From contig JAYPEK010000030.1 in NCBI GenBank assembly GCA_038125725.1, positions 1 to 47,358 on the forward strand: DNA of 47,358 nucleotides, given 5' to 3'. Below the pieces are notes generated by a model. It did not search any database. It was not told where the DNA came from and was given only the letters and a program-made list of their open reading frames with translations. The stretch comes from TMED8 sp038125725. Lineage in GTDB: Bacteria; Pseudomonadota; Alphaproteobacteria; Rhodospirillales; Casp-alpha2. Shown piece after piece: positions 8,894 to 18,798 of this stretch; position 1 is the first letter of the stretch, and each line of letters starts with the position of its first letter. A program made the translations under genes and the position numbers.

Positions 8894-9562
8894 TCAGTCG
8901 TAGAGCGAGCTGAAGAAGGTTCCGGTTTTCCTGTAGTGATCGGTCAATCGGGAAACCGCCAGATCGGCATCCCGGTTCAGCGCTGCCTCGACGATGTCCG
9001 CATGTTCGAGCGAGACGTCGCGCGATTGATAGTTGGCTTTCTTCGCGACGAGATAGCGGTAGCGGATGTTCTGATCGTACAACTGACTGCAGAAGCGCTG
9101 CAAAATCGACGATTCGCAGCCGGCGATCAGCGCCATGTGGAATTCCTTGTGCAACGCCTCCCAACTGTCCTCGGCATCCGGGTCGACCGAGAGCTGCCGG
9201 TCTTTGCGCGACAGCCGGTGAAGGGCAATGACCACGGCTTCTTCCCACTCGGTGCTGCCTGTGGCGATGGACTCGCGCAGCGCCAGCCCCTCGAGCCAGC
9301 AACGCGTCTTCAACAATTCCTCGAAATGCGCCTTCGTCGCCGGCGCAACCCTGAATCCGCGCTGATCCATCCGTTCGACCAAATGATCCGACGTGAGAAG
9401 GCTCAGGGCCTCGCGGATCGGACTCGCGCCGACCTGAAGCCGCTCCTTCAGGGTGTCGATCTTCAGCTTCTCGCCGGGTTTGAAATCGCCGACGATGATC
9501 GAACGGCGCAGGTCTTGGACAACGCGATTGGTGATCGATTTCGGTTCGGGTGATCGGGACAT
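8894..9562 (-). CDS. GntR-family (FCD/FadR C-terminal) transcriptional regulator
   Basis: A 222-residue repressor-type regulator. The winged HTH occupies about residues 8-75 (GEKLKIDTLKERL, then ASPIREALSLL and the wing QRGFRVAP). The helical FCD ligand-binding domain follows, with LHKEFHMALI and the HADIVEAALNRD region supplying metal/ligand residues. The start at 9562 (MSRSPEP) is preferred over an upstream in-frame start that adds 39 residues unlike the family. It ends two bases from the convergent dioxygenase gene and very probably controls the 2965-8891 operon. An ATCGAT-centred AT-rich site just upstream suggests autoregulation. Confidence 0.88.
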   Translation of the reverse strand: MSRSPEPKSITNRVVQDLRRSIIVGDFKPGEKLKIDTLKERLQVGASPIREALSLLTSDHLVERMDQRGFRVAPATKAHFEELLKTRCWLEGLALRESIATGSTEWEEAVVIALHRLSRKDRQLSVDPDAEDSWEALHKEFHMALIAGCESSILQRFCSQLYDQNIRYRYLVAKKANYQSRDVSLEHADIVEAALNRDADLAVSRLTDHYRKTGTFFSSLYD

Positions 9563-9584
9563 AAAAACATCTTTCGCAAGGCAG

Positions 9585-9616
9585 TTAAAAATATCGATAA
9601 TTTGATAAAATGTACA
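9585..9616. promoter_or_regulatory. Putative autoregulatory operator upstream of the GntR gene
   Basis: An A/T-rich stretch with a central ATATCGAT and flanking TTAAAAAT and TTTGATAAAATG lies 23-54 bases before the GntR start codon. It shares the ATCGAT core and A/T tracts with the 2883-2908 element between the divergent YciI-like and FAH genes. Its role as an operator is inferred from this resemblance and position. Confidence 0.4.
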
Positions 9617-9754
9617 GAAATGAATGTTTTTCTTGTCCTTTTCCGGCATTCGCATCAATTCCGTACCCTCCCCGCTCAACGTTTGCGTCCGCCCCCGTCG
9701 GGCAGTAAAACTAGCCCCGCCTTAGCAGGGATATTTTTTCGGAGTTGAACCACC

Positions 9755-11983
<2,229 letters not shown>

Positions 11984-11990
11984 GGCGCGC

Positions 11991-12755
11991 TCAGCCCTTC
12001 TTCGGCAGGCGCCGAAGCAAGGGATCGGTGATTGCGACCGGCAGCGCCTGAAGCGTCCGCACGATCCACAGCATCGGCCAGGGGAAGACGATGCGTCCCT
12101 TCCCCTGGGCCAGCCGGCGCTTGATGATCCCGGCCGCCTTCCCGGCCGACATCAGCCAGGGCATGGGGAAATCGTTGGCGTCGGTCATGCGGCTGACGAC
12201 GTAGCCCGGGCAGATCACCGAGACACGAATGCCGTCGGTGTGCAGCTCGCCCCTGAGCGCGTCGCCATAGGCCAGCACTGCCGCCTTCGACGCCGAATAG
12301 GCCGGTGCGCCCGGCATGCCCCGGAAGCCCGCCACCGAGGAGACGATGGCAAGCTGCCCCGATTTGCGCGCTCGCATGGCCGGAATGACCGGCCACAGCG
12401 TGTTCAGGACGCCATCCAAGTTGACGGCGAAGATGCGCCGTACCTGATCTTCGCCCTCGCCGGCTCCAGCCGTGCCGCCGGAAATGCCGGCTTTGGCGAT
12501 GACCAGATCCAAGGGCGCGGTCGAATCGGCCTCCGCAATCCATTGGGCCATGGCCTTGGCGTCGGCAACATCGAGGACGCGGACCTCGACCTCGGCGGCG
12601 GCGCAGCGGGCCCGAACCTCGTCCAGTCGCGCCGCATCGCGGCCCGAAAGAAACAGCCGGACGCCAGGCTGGGCATAGGTTTCCGCCAAGGCGGCGCCGA
12701 TACCGCTGGACGCGCCGGTGATAAGAACGGAACGGGGGTCATGCGCGTGAGCCAT
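11991..12755 (-). CDS. Short-chain dehydrogenase/reductase (SDR)
   Basis: A 254-residue classical SDR. The cofactor loop TGASSGIG is at residues 13-20, Ser139/140 is in IVSSVAG, and the active-site Tyr153 and Lys157 are in AYSASKAAV. SGRD after beta-2 suggests NADP(H) preference. The usual NNAG motif after beta-4 reads AKAG (87-90), an unusual change at a structurally important Asn. The C-terminus carries a hydrophobic, proline-rich segment (FPWPMLWIVRTLQALP) that could associate with membrane. The substrate is unknown. It is a single gene convergent with icd. Confidence 0.85.
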   Translation of the reverse strand: MAHAHDPRSVLITGASSGIGAALAETYAQPGVRLFLSGRDAARLDEVRARCAAAEVEVRVLDVADAKAMAQWIAEADSTAPLDLVIAKAGISGGTAGAGEGEDQVRRIFAVNLDGVLNTLWPVIPAMRARKSGQLAIVSSVAGFRGMPGAPAYSASKAAVLAYGDALRGELHTDGIRVSVICPGYVVSRMTDANDFPMPWLMSAGKAAGIIKRRLAQGKGRIVFPWPMLWIVRTLQALPVAITDPLLRRLPKKG

Positions 12756-12832
12756 GGCCCATTATGCGGCGATCGCCGGGGGTTTTGCCACCGGATGTTC
12801 GCTTGTATAAATGACCATCAACAAGGGAGACG

Positions 12833-13723
12833 GTGTTGGGGCTCAATTCCATGACCGGTTATGCCCGCGCCGACGGCGGCAACGAGGATTGCGCCTGGGT
12901 GTGGGAAGTGAAAAGCGTCAATGCCAAGGGCTTCGACGTGCGCTCGCGGCTGGGCGCCTTCGATGCACTGGAACCGCGCATCCGGGAATTGGCCCAGGCC
13001 CGCTTCCAGCGCGGCAACCTGTCGGTATCCCTGCAGGTCAACTGGGTACGGCCGACCACCGTCTACAAGATCAACCTCGATGCGCTGGCGCAGGTCCAGG
13101 AGGCGGCTAGTGACATCCAGTCCCGCTTCCCCGACTGCCGCCCGCCCAGCCTGGACGGTCTGTTGGGCATCAAGGGCGTGGTCGAGGCCGGCGACAGCGA
13201 AATGGACAAAGATCGCCGCCAGGCGCTGGAAAAGGCCCTGCTTGCGGACCTGGAAACGACGCTCTCACGCCTGGCCGAAGTGCGGGGGTCCGAGGGCGCG
13301 CACCTGGAACAGGTTATCAAGGACCAGATGGCGAGTATCGAGACGCTGCGCGGCCAGGCCGAGAGCCTTGCCGCCACGCAGCCCGACGCCATCAAAAAGC
13401 GCCTCGCCCAACAGGTGAAGGAACTGATGGATACGGTGCCGGCGCTGCCGGAAGACCGCCTGGCGCAGGAAGCGGCGATGCTGATGCTGAAGGCCGACGT
13501 GCGCGAGGAACTGGACCGCCTCGCCGCACATTGCGAGACGGCGCGCGCGCTGATATCAGATAAGGGTGCCGTCGGCCGCCGGTTCGATTTCCTCTGCCAG
13601 GAATTCAACCGCGAGGCCAACACGCTCTGTTCGAAATCCGCCGATATCGAGCTCACCCGCGTCGGGCTCGAGATGAAGGCGACCATCGAACAGATGCGCG
13701 AGCAGGTGCAGAACGTGGAATGA
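12833..13723 (+). CDS. yicC: YicC family endoribonuclease-like stress protein
   Basis: A 296-residue YicC/YloC protein: N-terminal SMTGYAR (residues 6-12), the ESKSVN-like segment WEVKSVNAKGFD, and the C-terminal domain GRRFDFLCQEFNREANTLCSKS, which is strongly conserved in the family. In E. coli, YicC is a hexameric ribonuclease linked to sRNA turnover. The start is a GTG at 12833 or the adjacent TTG at 12836; GGGAGA lies immediately upstream and TTG gives the better spacing. The stop overlaps the gmk start (ATGA), the usual proteobacterial yicC-gmk coupling. Confidence 0.94.
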   Translation: MLGLNSMTGYARADGGNEDCAWVWEVKSVNAKGFDVRSRLGAFDALEPRIRELAQARFQRGNLSVSLQVNWVRPTTVYKINLDALAQVQEAASDIQSRFPDCRPPSLDGLLGIKGVVEAGDSEMDKDRRQALEKALLADLETTLSRLAEVRGSEGAHLEQVIKDQMASIETLRGQAESLAATQPDAIKKRLAQQVKELMDTVPALPEDRLAQEAAMLMLKADVREELDRLAAHCETARALISDKGAVGRRFDFLCQEFNREANTLCSKSADIELTRVGLEMKATIEQMREQVQNVE

Positions 13724-14385
13724 CGGACGAGGCGAAGCGCGTGACCCCCGACCAGGTAACCCGCCGTGGATTGATGCTGGTGCTTTCCTCGCCTTCGGGC
13801 GCGGGCAAGTCCACCATCTCGCGCGCGCTGCTGGACCGCCATCCGGAACTGGCCATGTCTGTCTCGGCGACGACGCGCCCGATCCGCCCGGGTGAGGTCG
13901 ACGGCAAGGACTACTACTTCGTCGACCAACTCGAATTCGACAAGATGGTGCGCACCAATGAATTCCTGGAACACGCCACCGTGTTCGGCAATTCCTATGG
14001 CACGCCGCGCGGCCCGGTGATGGCGGCGCTGGAAAACGGCAAGGACGTGCTGTTCGACGTCGATTGGCAGGGCACGCAGCAGTTGCGCCAAAACGCGCTT
14101 GAGGATCTGGTCACCATCTTCATCCTGCCGCCGTCGCTTGAGGAACTGGAGCGCCGGCTACTGACCCGCAACCAGGATTCCGCCGAGGTCGTGCAGAGCC
14201 GCATGGACCGCGCCTATGCGGAAATGAGCCACTGGGCCGAATACGACTACGTCATCATCAACGAGGATATCGAGACCAGCGTCGAAACCGCCAACTCCAT
14301 CCTCACCGCCGAGCGTGCCCGGCGGGTGCGCCAGAAGAACCTGGGTAATTTCGTCCGCGCCATGGACCTCTCGGACCGCAACTGA
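13720..14385 (+). CDS. gmk: Guanylate kinase
   Basis: A 221-residue P-loop kinase that phosphorylates GMP to GDP in the cytoplasm. Seen: the P-loop LSSPSGAGKSTISRALL (residues 22-38), the GMP-binding region SVSATTRPIRPGEVDGKDYYFV, FLEHATVFGNSYGTPR, VLFDVDWQGTQQLRQN, and the lid RMDRAYAEMSHWAEYDYVIIN. Length is normal with a short N-terminal extension. The ATG overlaps the yicC stop, so translation is coupled. It is an essential housekeeping function. Confidence 0.97.
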   Translation: MTDEAKRVTPDQVTRRGLMLVLSSPSGAGKSTISRALLDRHPELAMSVSATTRPIRPGEVDGKDYYFVDQLEFDKMVRTNEFLEHATVFGNSYGTPRGPVMAALENGKDVLFDVDWQGTQQLRQNALEDLVTIFILPPSLEELERRLLTRNQDSAEVVQSRMDRAYAEMSHWAEYDYVIINEDIETSVETANSILTAERARRVRQKNLGNFVRAMDLSDRN

Positions 14386-14393
14386 GGCCCGGC

Positions 14394-15626
14394 ATGAGCG
14401 ACGCGGCGGCGGCGGCCCTCTCCCCCGATATCCAAGTGAAGACGCGCGAGCGCTGGGTCAACGGCCTGATCGGCGCCGGGCATCTACTCAGCCATTATTA
14501 CATCTATGCCCTGCCGCCGCTGTTTCCGCTGCTGAAGGCGGAATTCGGCGTCAGCTACGTGGAACTGGGCCTGGCCATGACCGCCTACAACCTGCTGGGC
14601 GGCGTCTTGCAGGCGCCGGTGGGCTTCCTGGTCGACCGCTGGGGACCGACCCGCGTGCTGCTTGCCGGGCTGGCGCTGACGGCGGGCGCGGTGATGCTGA
14701 TGGGGTTTTCCGGCAGCTACGCCATCCTGCTGTTGCTCGCCTTGATCGCCGGCATCGGCAACAGCGTCTTCCATCCGGCCGACTATGCCATCCTGGCGGG
14801 TTCCATCGGCGCGGAGCGGCTGGGACGCGCCTTTTCGCTGCATACCTTCCTCGGCTACGCCGGCAGCGCCATTGCGCCGATCTGCATGCTGGCGCTGGCC
14901 GGCTGGGGCGATTGGCGCATGGCCTTGGGTGTCAGCGGCGCCGTCGGGCTGATGGTGATGGCCGTCATGGCGGTGCGGCGCGGCGTCATGCAGGGCGAGC
15001 CGCCGAAACCGGCCGCTGGTCCGCAAACGCCCAAGGGTAGCGGCCTCGCGGTGGTGCTGTCGCCGGCGGTGCTGTTGTTCCTCGCCTATTTCATCCTGTT
15101 CGCCATGGCATCGAGCGGCCTCACGTCGTTCACCGTTTCCGTGCTGATCAACCGCCACGGCCTCGACTTGGGCCAGGCCAACGCCGCCCTGACCGGACAC
15201 CTGTTCGGCCTCACCGCCGGCATTCTGCTCGCCGGCATCGTCGTCGACAGGACGCCCCGCCACTTGGCGACCGCCGCGTTTTCGCTTGTCTTCGCGGCCG
15301 CCTGCCTGGTGCTGGCGGCGAACGTAAGCCTCGGTCCCTGGTCGGCGGTGGCGCTGCTGACGCTGGCCGGCGTCGGCATGGGCGGCGCGCTGCCGGCGCG
15401 CGATCTGATGGTGCGCGAGGTGGCGCCGGCCGGCGAGACCGGCAAGGTTTTCGGCTTCGTCTTTGTCGGCTACGCCATCGGGTCGTCGGTGTCGCCGGTG
15501 TTCAACGGCTGGTTCCTCGACAATGGGCATCCGACGCTGGTGTTCTGGTCGGCCGCCGGCTTCGTGCTTGCCGCGCTCTTCATCATGACCCTGGCGCGCC
15601 GGGCCGGGAACCGCGCTACGGCTTGA
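14394..15626 (+). CDS. MFS transporter
   Basis: A 410-residue major facilitator with about 12 membrane spans. The loop 2-3 motif is GFLVDRWGPTRVLLAGLAL (residues about 78-96), and the second half repeats a weaker GIVVDRTPRHLATAAF. The segment HYYIYALPPLFPLLKAEFGVSYVELG near the N-terminus resembles fosmidomycin-resistance/Fsr-like and related drug or metabolite exporters. The gene begins eight bases after gmk, so it may be read from the same transcript. Substrate unknown. Its 3' end overlaps the convergent MFS gene by 11 bp. Confidence 0.88.
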   Translation: MSDAAAAALSPDIQVKTRERWVNGLIGAGHLLSHYYIYALPPLFPLLKAEFGVSYVELGLAMTAYNLLGGVLQAPVGFLVDRWGPTRVLLAGLALTAGAVMLMGFSGSYAILLLLALIAGIGNSVFHPADYAILAGSIGAERLGRAFSLHTFLGYAGSAIAPICMLALAGWGDWRMALGVSGAVGLMVMAVMAVRRGVMQGEPPKPAAGPQTPKGSGLAVVLSPAVLLFLAYFILFAMASSGLTSFTVSVLINRHGLDLGQANAALTGHLFGLTAGILLAGIVVDRTPRHLATAAFSLVFAAACLVLAANVSLGPWSAVALLTLAGVGMGGALPARDLMVREVAPAGETGKVFGFVFVGYAIGSSVSPVFNGWFLDNGHPTLVFWSAAGFVLAALFIMTLARRAGNRATA

Positions 15627-16923
15627 TCCGCCCCGGCACGGCACGCACCTTGCCGGGCGCCGCGAACCAGATCGCCAAACCCGAGACGGCGGCACAAATG
15701 CCGGCAAACACGAAGGCGGGCGCGTAGCTGGCGGTGACGTCGTAGATCACGCCGGTAATCCATGGCCCCGCCGCGCCGCCGGCGATCATGAACACCGTCA
15801 GCGTGCCGAAGATGGCGCCGTAGTGCGGTCCCTCGAACAATTCCGCCACCACCGGCGCCAGCACCGAGGTGATGGCGTAGCCGAAGAATCCCTGCGTGAA
15901 CACCATGGCGTAGAGCAACAGCTCGGAGGAATGATGCTCCATGGCGATCAGGAGGCCGTAACAGACGGCGAATCCGGCGCAGCCGGTGGACCAGATCCAC
16001 TCACGCCCGATGCGGTCGGATAGCGCGCCGAAACCGATCTGCCCCGGCACCGCGACGACACTGACGATCCCCAGCGACCAGGCCGCGATCATCGGCGTGA
16101 ACCCGATCTCGACCAGGTACTTGGTCTGGTGCACCTGCACCGAATACCAGGCCACCAGAATGCAGAAGAACGCCACCGCCAGCCACCAGAAGCGGCCGGT
16201 CCGCATCGCCAGGCGGAGCGTCCAATCGCGCGCCGCCCAATCCTCGTCGACGACGCGGATGGTCCGTTTGGCCGGTCTCCCTTCACCGGCGCCGTCGCCG
16301 CCGTCCGGTTCCAGGCCGAGGTCTTCCGGGCGGCGGCGCACGAACAGGTTCAACGGAACCAGCACAGCGATGACCAGAAAGCCCAGGGCACGGCACGATG
16401 CCCGCCAGCCGCTTGCCTCGATGATTGTCTGCAGCCAGGGCAGGATCAGCACCGCGCCCGCGCCGACACCGGCAAAGGCGATGGAGATTGCCAGCCCGCG
16501 CCGGCGCCGGAACCAGTTCGGCAGGTAGAGCGCCTGCACGGTGAAGCTCATCAGGTTGGTGCCGCAACCGACCAGAACGCCGAGGGTCAGGTAAAGCTGC
16601 CAGGGGGATTCAATGCCCGGCGCCAGCAACAACCCCAAAGCCATCAGCGCGACACCCGTAAGGATGACGATCCTGGGGCCATGGCGGTCCACCAGACGCC
16701 CGATCAAGGGGCTCAGGACGGCAGAGACCAGAAACCCGAATGAGAACGCGCCAGCGGCAAGACCCCGCTGCCAGCCGAATTCGTCGATCAGCGGCGGCAA
16801 CAGCAACGAGAATGCGGTGCGCGAAGACACGCTCACCGCCATGGTGACGAAGGCGATGGCGACGATCACCCAGCCGAAGAAGAATGGCAGGCGCGCCGCC
16901 CAGTTCCGCCCGCCTGCCGCCAT
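15616..16923 (-). CDS. MFS transporter, OFA/monocarboxylate-like
   Basis: A 435-residue MFS protein with 12 predicted spans. It shows SSRTAFSLLLPPLIDEFGWQRG, the loop motif GRLVDRHGPRIVILTG, LPNWFRRRRGLAISIAFAG (the typical 'WF-RRRGLA' of OFA-type carboxylate carriers) and a central loop with VRRRPEDLGLEPDGG. The start at 16923 (MAAGGRNW) is chosen because AAGGGGG lies just upstream; a longer in-frame form starting at 16986 lacks a good site. It probably carries organic anions. It is convergent with the preceding MFS gene and divergent from the dehydrogenase at 17061. Confidence 0.87.
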   Translation of the reverse strand: MAAGGRNWAARLPFFFGWVIVAIAFVTMAVSVSSRTAFSLLLPPLIDEFGWQRGLAAGAFSFGFLVSAVLSPLIGRLVDRHGPRIVILTGVALMALGLLLAPGIESPWQLYLTLGVLVGCGTNLMSFTVQALYLPNWFRRRRGLAISIAFAGVGAGAVLILPWLQTIIEASGWRASCRALGFLVIAVLVPLNLFVRRRPEDLGLEPDGGDGAGEGRPAKRTIRVVDEDWAARDWTLRLAMRTGRFWWLAVAFFCILVAWYSVQVHQTKYLVEIGFTPMIAAWSLGIVSVVAVPGQIGFGALSDRIGREWIWSTGCAGFAVCYGLLIAMEHHSSELLLYAMVFTQGFFGYAITSVLAPVVAELFEGPHYGAIFGTLTVFMIAGGAAGPWITGVIYDVTASYAPAFVFAGICAAVSGLAIWFAAPGKVRAVPGRIKP

Positions 16924-17060
16924 CGTTTTCCCCCTTTCGCGCTCCCGGCCGGCATTATCCGCATCCGTTATGCGGGCATCAACCACTCTCCGTGCAATTT
17001 GGCTTGATGCGCTGAACCGCCGCTCTTAGCCTTCCCGCATGTCTTCAGAGCGCTCACGTC

Positions 17061-17933
17061 ATGTCCACGCTTGAAATCGGCCTCATCGGCCCCGGCCGGA
17101 TGGGCACTGCCCTCGCCCGGCGCCTCGGCGATCGGGGCGCGCTGGTCCGTTGCGACCTCGCCGGGCGCGGCGCCGAAAGCCTGGCGCGCGCCGAGGCGGC
17201 CGGCATTCGGGCCTGCCAGGCGGCGGAAGTGGCCGAAGCGACGCTGGTGCTTTCCGTGGTGCCGCCGGGTCAGGCGCTGGCCGCCGCCGAGGCCTTTGCC
17301 GATACCCTCCGAAACACCAAGAGGGCACCCGTCTATATCGATCTCAATGCCATCAACCCGAATACGGCGCTCAAGGTGGGCGAAACCGTTGCCGCCGCCG
17401 GCGCGCGCTTCGTCGACGGATGTATCGTCGGCACCGAGCCGCGCGATGGTTACGATGGCCCCTGGATTCACGTCTCCGGCCCTGACCGAAACGCGGCCAT
17501 GCGGCTCGGCGACTTCGGCCTCAACATGCTCTCCCTGGATGGGCCCAACGGCGCCGCGTCGGCACTGAAAATGAGCTTCGCGGCGGTGATGAAGGGCCTG
17601 CAGGCGCTCGGCACGGCGAGCTACCTGGCGGCGTCGCGGGTCGGCGCCGAACAGGCCTTGATGGCGGAGTTGGAGCGCAGCCAGCCGGAGCTCAAGCATT
17701 GGCTCGAGGAACGCATCGCGCGCATGTACCCGAAGACCTACCGCTGGGTGGCGGAGATGCAGGAAATCGCCGATTTCGCCGGCCCGGAACTGGGAGGCGG
17801 CATGTTCACCGGCGCGGCCGAGCTGTTCGCGGGGCTGTCGGCGGAAGGCGACGATGCCAAGCAACGGCTGGATGCCCTCATGGCGGCCTTTCCGCCGCGG
17901 GCCTGGGGAGAAGACGGAGGCGGCAAGGGATGA
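17061..17933 (+). CDS. NAD(P)-dependent dehydrogenase with DUF1932 C-terminus
   Basis: A 290-residue beta-hydroxyacid-dehydrogenase-like protein. The N-terminal Rossmann domain starts with IGLIGPGRMGTALARRL (GxGxxG at residues 9-14). The helical C-terminal domain (about 180-290) has AASALKMSFAAVMKGLQAL, where the Lys corresponds to the catalytic lysine of the 6-phosphogluconate-dehydrogenase superfamily, and fits DUF1932. It would oxidise a hydroxyacid. It is the first of three tightly spaced genes with a hot-dog hydratase and a family III CoA-transferase, pointing to breakdown of a branched or hydroxylated organic acid via its CoA ester. Confidence 0.82.
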   Translation: MSTLEIGLIGPGRMGTALARRLGDRGALVRCDLAGRGAESLARAEAAGIRACQAAEVAEATLVLSVVPPGQALAAAEAFADTLRNTKRAPVYIDLNAINPNTALKVGETVAAAGARFVDGCIVGTEPRDGYDGPWIHVSGPDRNAAMRLGDFGLNMLSLDGPNGAASALKMSFAAVMKGLQALGTASYLAASRVGAEQALMAELERSQPELKHWLEERIARMYPKTYRWVAEMQEIADFAGPELGGGMFTGAAELFAGLSAEGDDAKQRLDALMAAFPPRAWGEDGGGKG

Positions 17934-17946
17934 GAGGACCGAAGGG

Positions 17947-18798
17947 ATGAGTGACAATATCGGCGCGCTGGCCGAATGGATCGGCAAGAGCGAGGACGCT
18001 TATGACGAATGCGCGGTGATGCTGGTGCGCCGGGTGGCGGCGCTGTTGAACCGCGACCCCTACGACTTCCGAGACGGCGACCCGCTGCCCAACGGTTGGC
18101 AGATGTGCCTGTTCACGCCGCTGACGCTGACCAGCGACTTGAAGGGTGACGGCCATGCCGCCATCGATACCCTGATGCCGCCGGCGCCGCTGCCGCGCCG
18201 CATGCTGGGCGGCCGGCGGCTCTATTACCATTCACCGGTGGTCATCGGCGATCGGCTCCGGCGGGTGAGCGAGGTCACCGCGATCACGCCGAAGGAAGGC
18301 CGGACGGGCAAGCTGGTGATCGTGACGTTGCGGCATTCCATCTACCGCGACGGTTCGGACGCGCCGGCCATCGTCGAGGAACAGGACACCATCTACCGCG
18401 AGGAAGCGGCACCCGGCGCCGCCAAGGGTCCGCGCCCCGGCGTGCAGCCGCCGGGCGAGCCGGATTTTTTCGACGACATCGTCACCGAACCGCAGCAGTT
18501 GTTCCGCTATTCGGCGATCTGCTTCAACACCCACCGCATCCATTACGACCAGGCCTATACCACCGGCACCGAGGGCTATCCGGGCCTGATCGTCAACGGC
18601 GGGCTGACGGCGCTGCTGCTGGTCGATCTGCTGGACCGCAAGCTGGATGAGCAGCCGAAAAGCTTCGAGGCACGCAACACCGGTGCCGTCATCTGCGGCC
18701 AGCCGATCCGGCTTTGCGGCATGAACACCGACAGCGGCTGGATGCTGTGGGTGCAGGACGAAAACGCCAACGTACTTCTGGAGGTCAAGGCCACATGA
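17947..18798 (+). CDS. MaoC/HTD2-like hot-dog hydratase (mesaconyl-C4-CoA hydratase-like)
   Basis: A 283-residue double hot-dog protein. An N-terminal FAS1-like dehydratase domain (about 1-150) includes LPRRMLGGRRLYYHSPVVIGDRL. The C-terminal half has FRYSAICFNTHRIHYDQAY followed by EGYPGLIVNGGLTALLL, matching the R-hydratase motif in which Asn/His and the following Tyr-Asp form the active site. The usual VHGP is replaced by VNGG. Members hydrate mesaconyl-C4-CoA, itaconyl-CoA or similar enoyl-CoAs. The start at 17947 lies 13 bp after the previous stop with AAGG upstream, and the stop overlaps the next start (ATGA). Confidence 0.82.
   Translation: MSDNIGALAEWIGKSEDAYDECAVMLVRRVAALLNRDPYDFRDGDPLPNGWQMCLFTPLTLTSDLKGDGHAAIDTLMPPAPLPRRMLGGRRLYYHSPVVIGDRLRRVSEVTAITPKEGRTGKLVIVTLRHSIYRDGSDAPAIVEEQDTIYREEAAPGAAKGPRPGVQPPGEPDFFDDIVTEPQQLFRYSAICFNTHRIHYDQAYTTGTEGYPGLIVNGGLTALLLVDLLDRKLDEQPKSFEARNTGAVICGQPIRLCGMNTDSGWMLWVQDENANVLLEVKAT

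Noticed and set aside
9563..9679. N-terminal extension of the GntR regulator
   Set aside because: The extra 39 residues are unlike the family and overlap the putative operator and promoter region.
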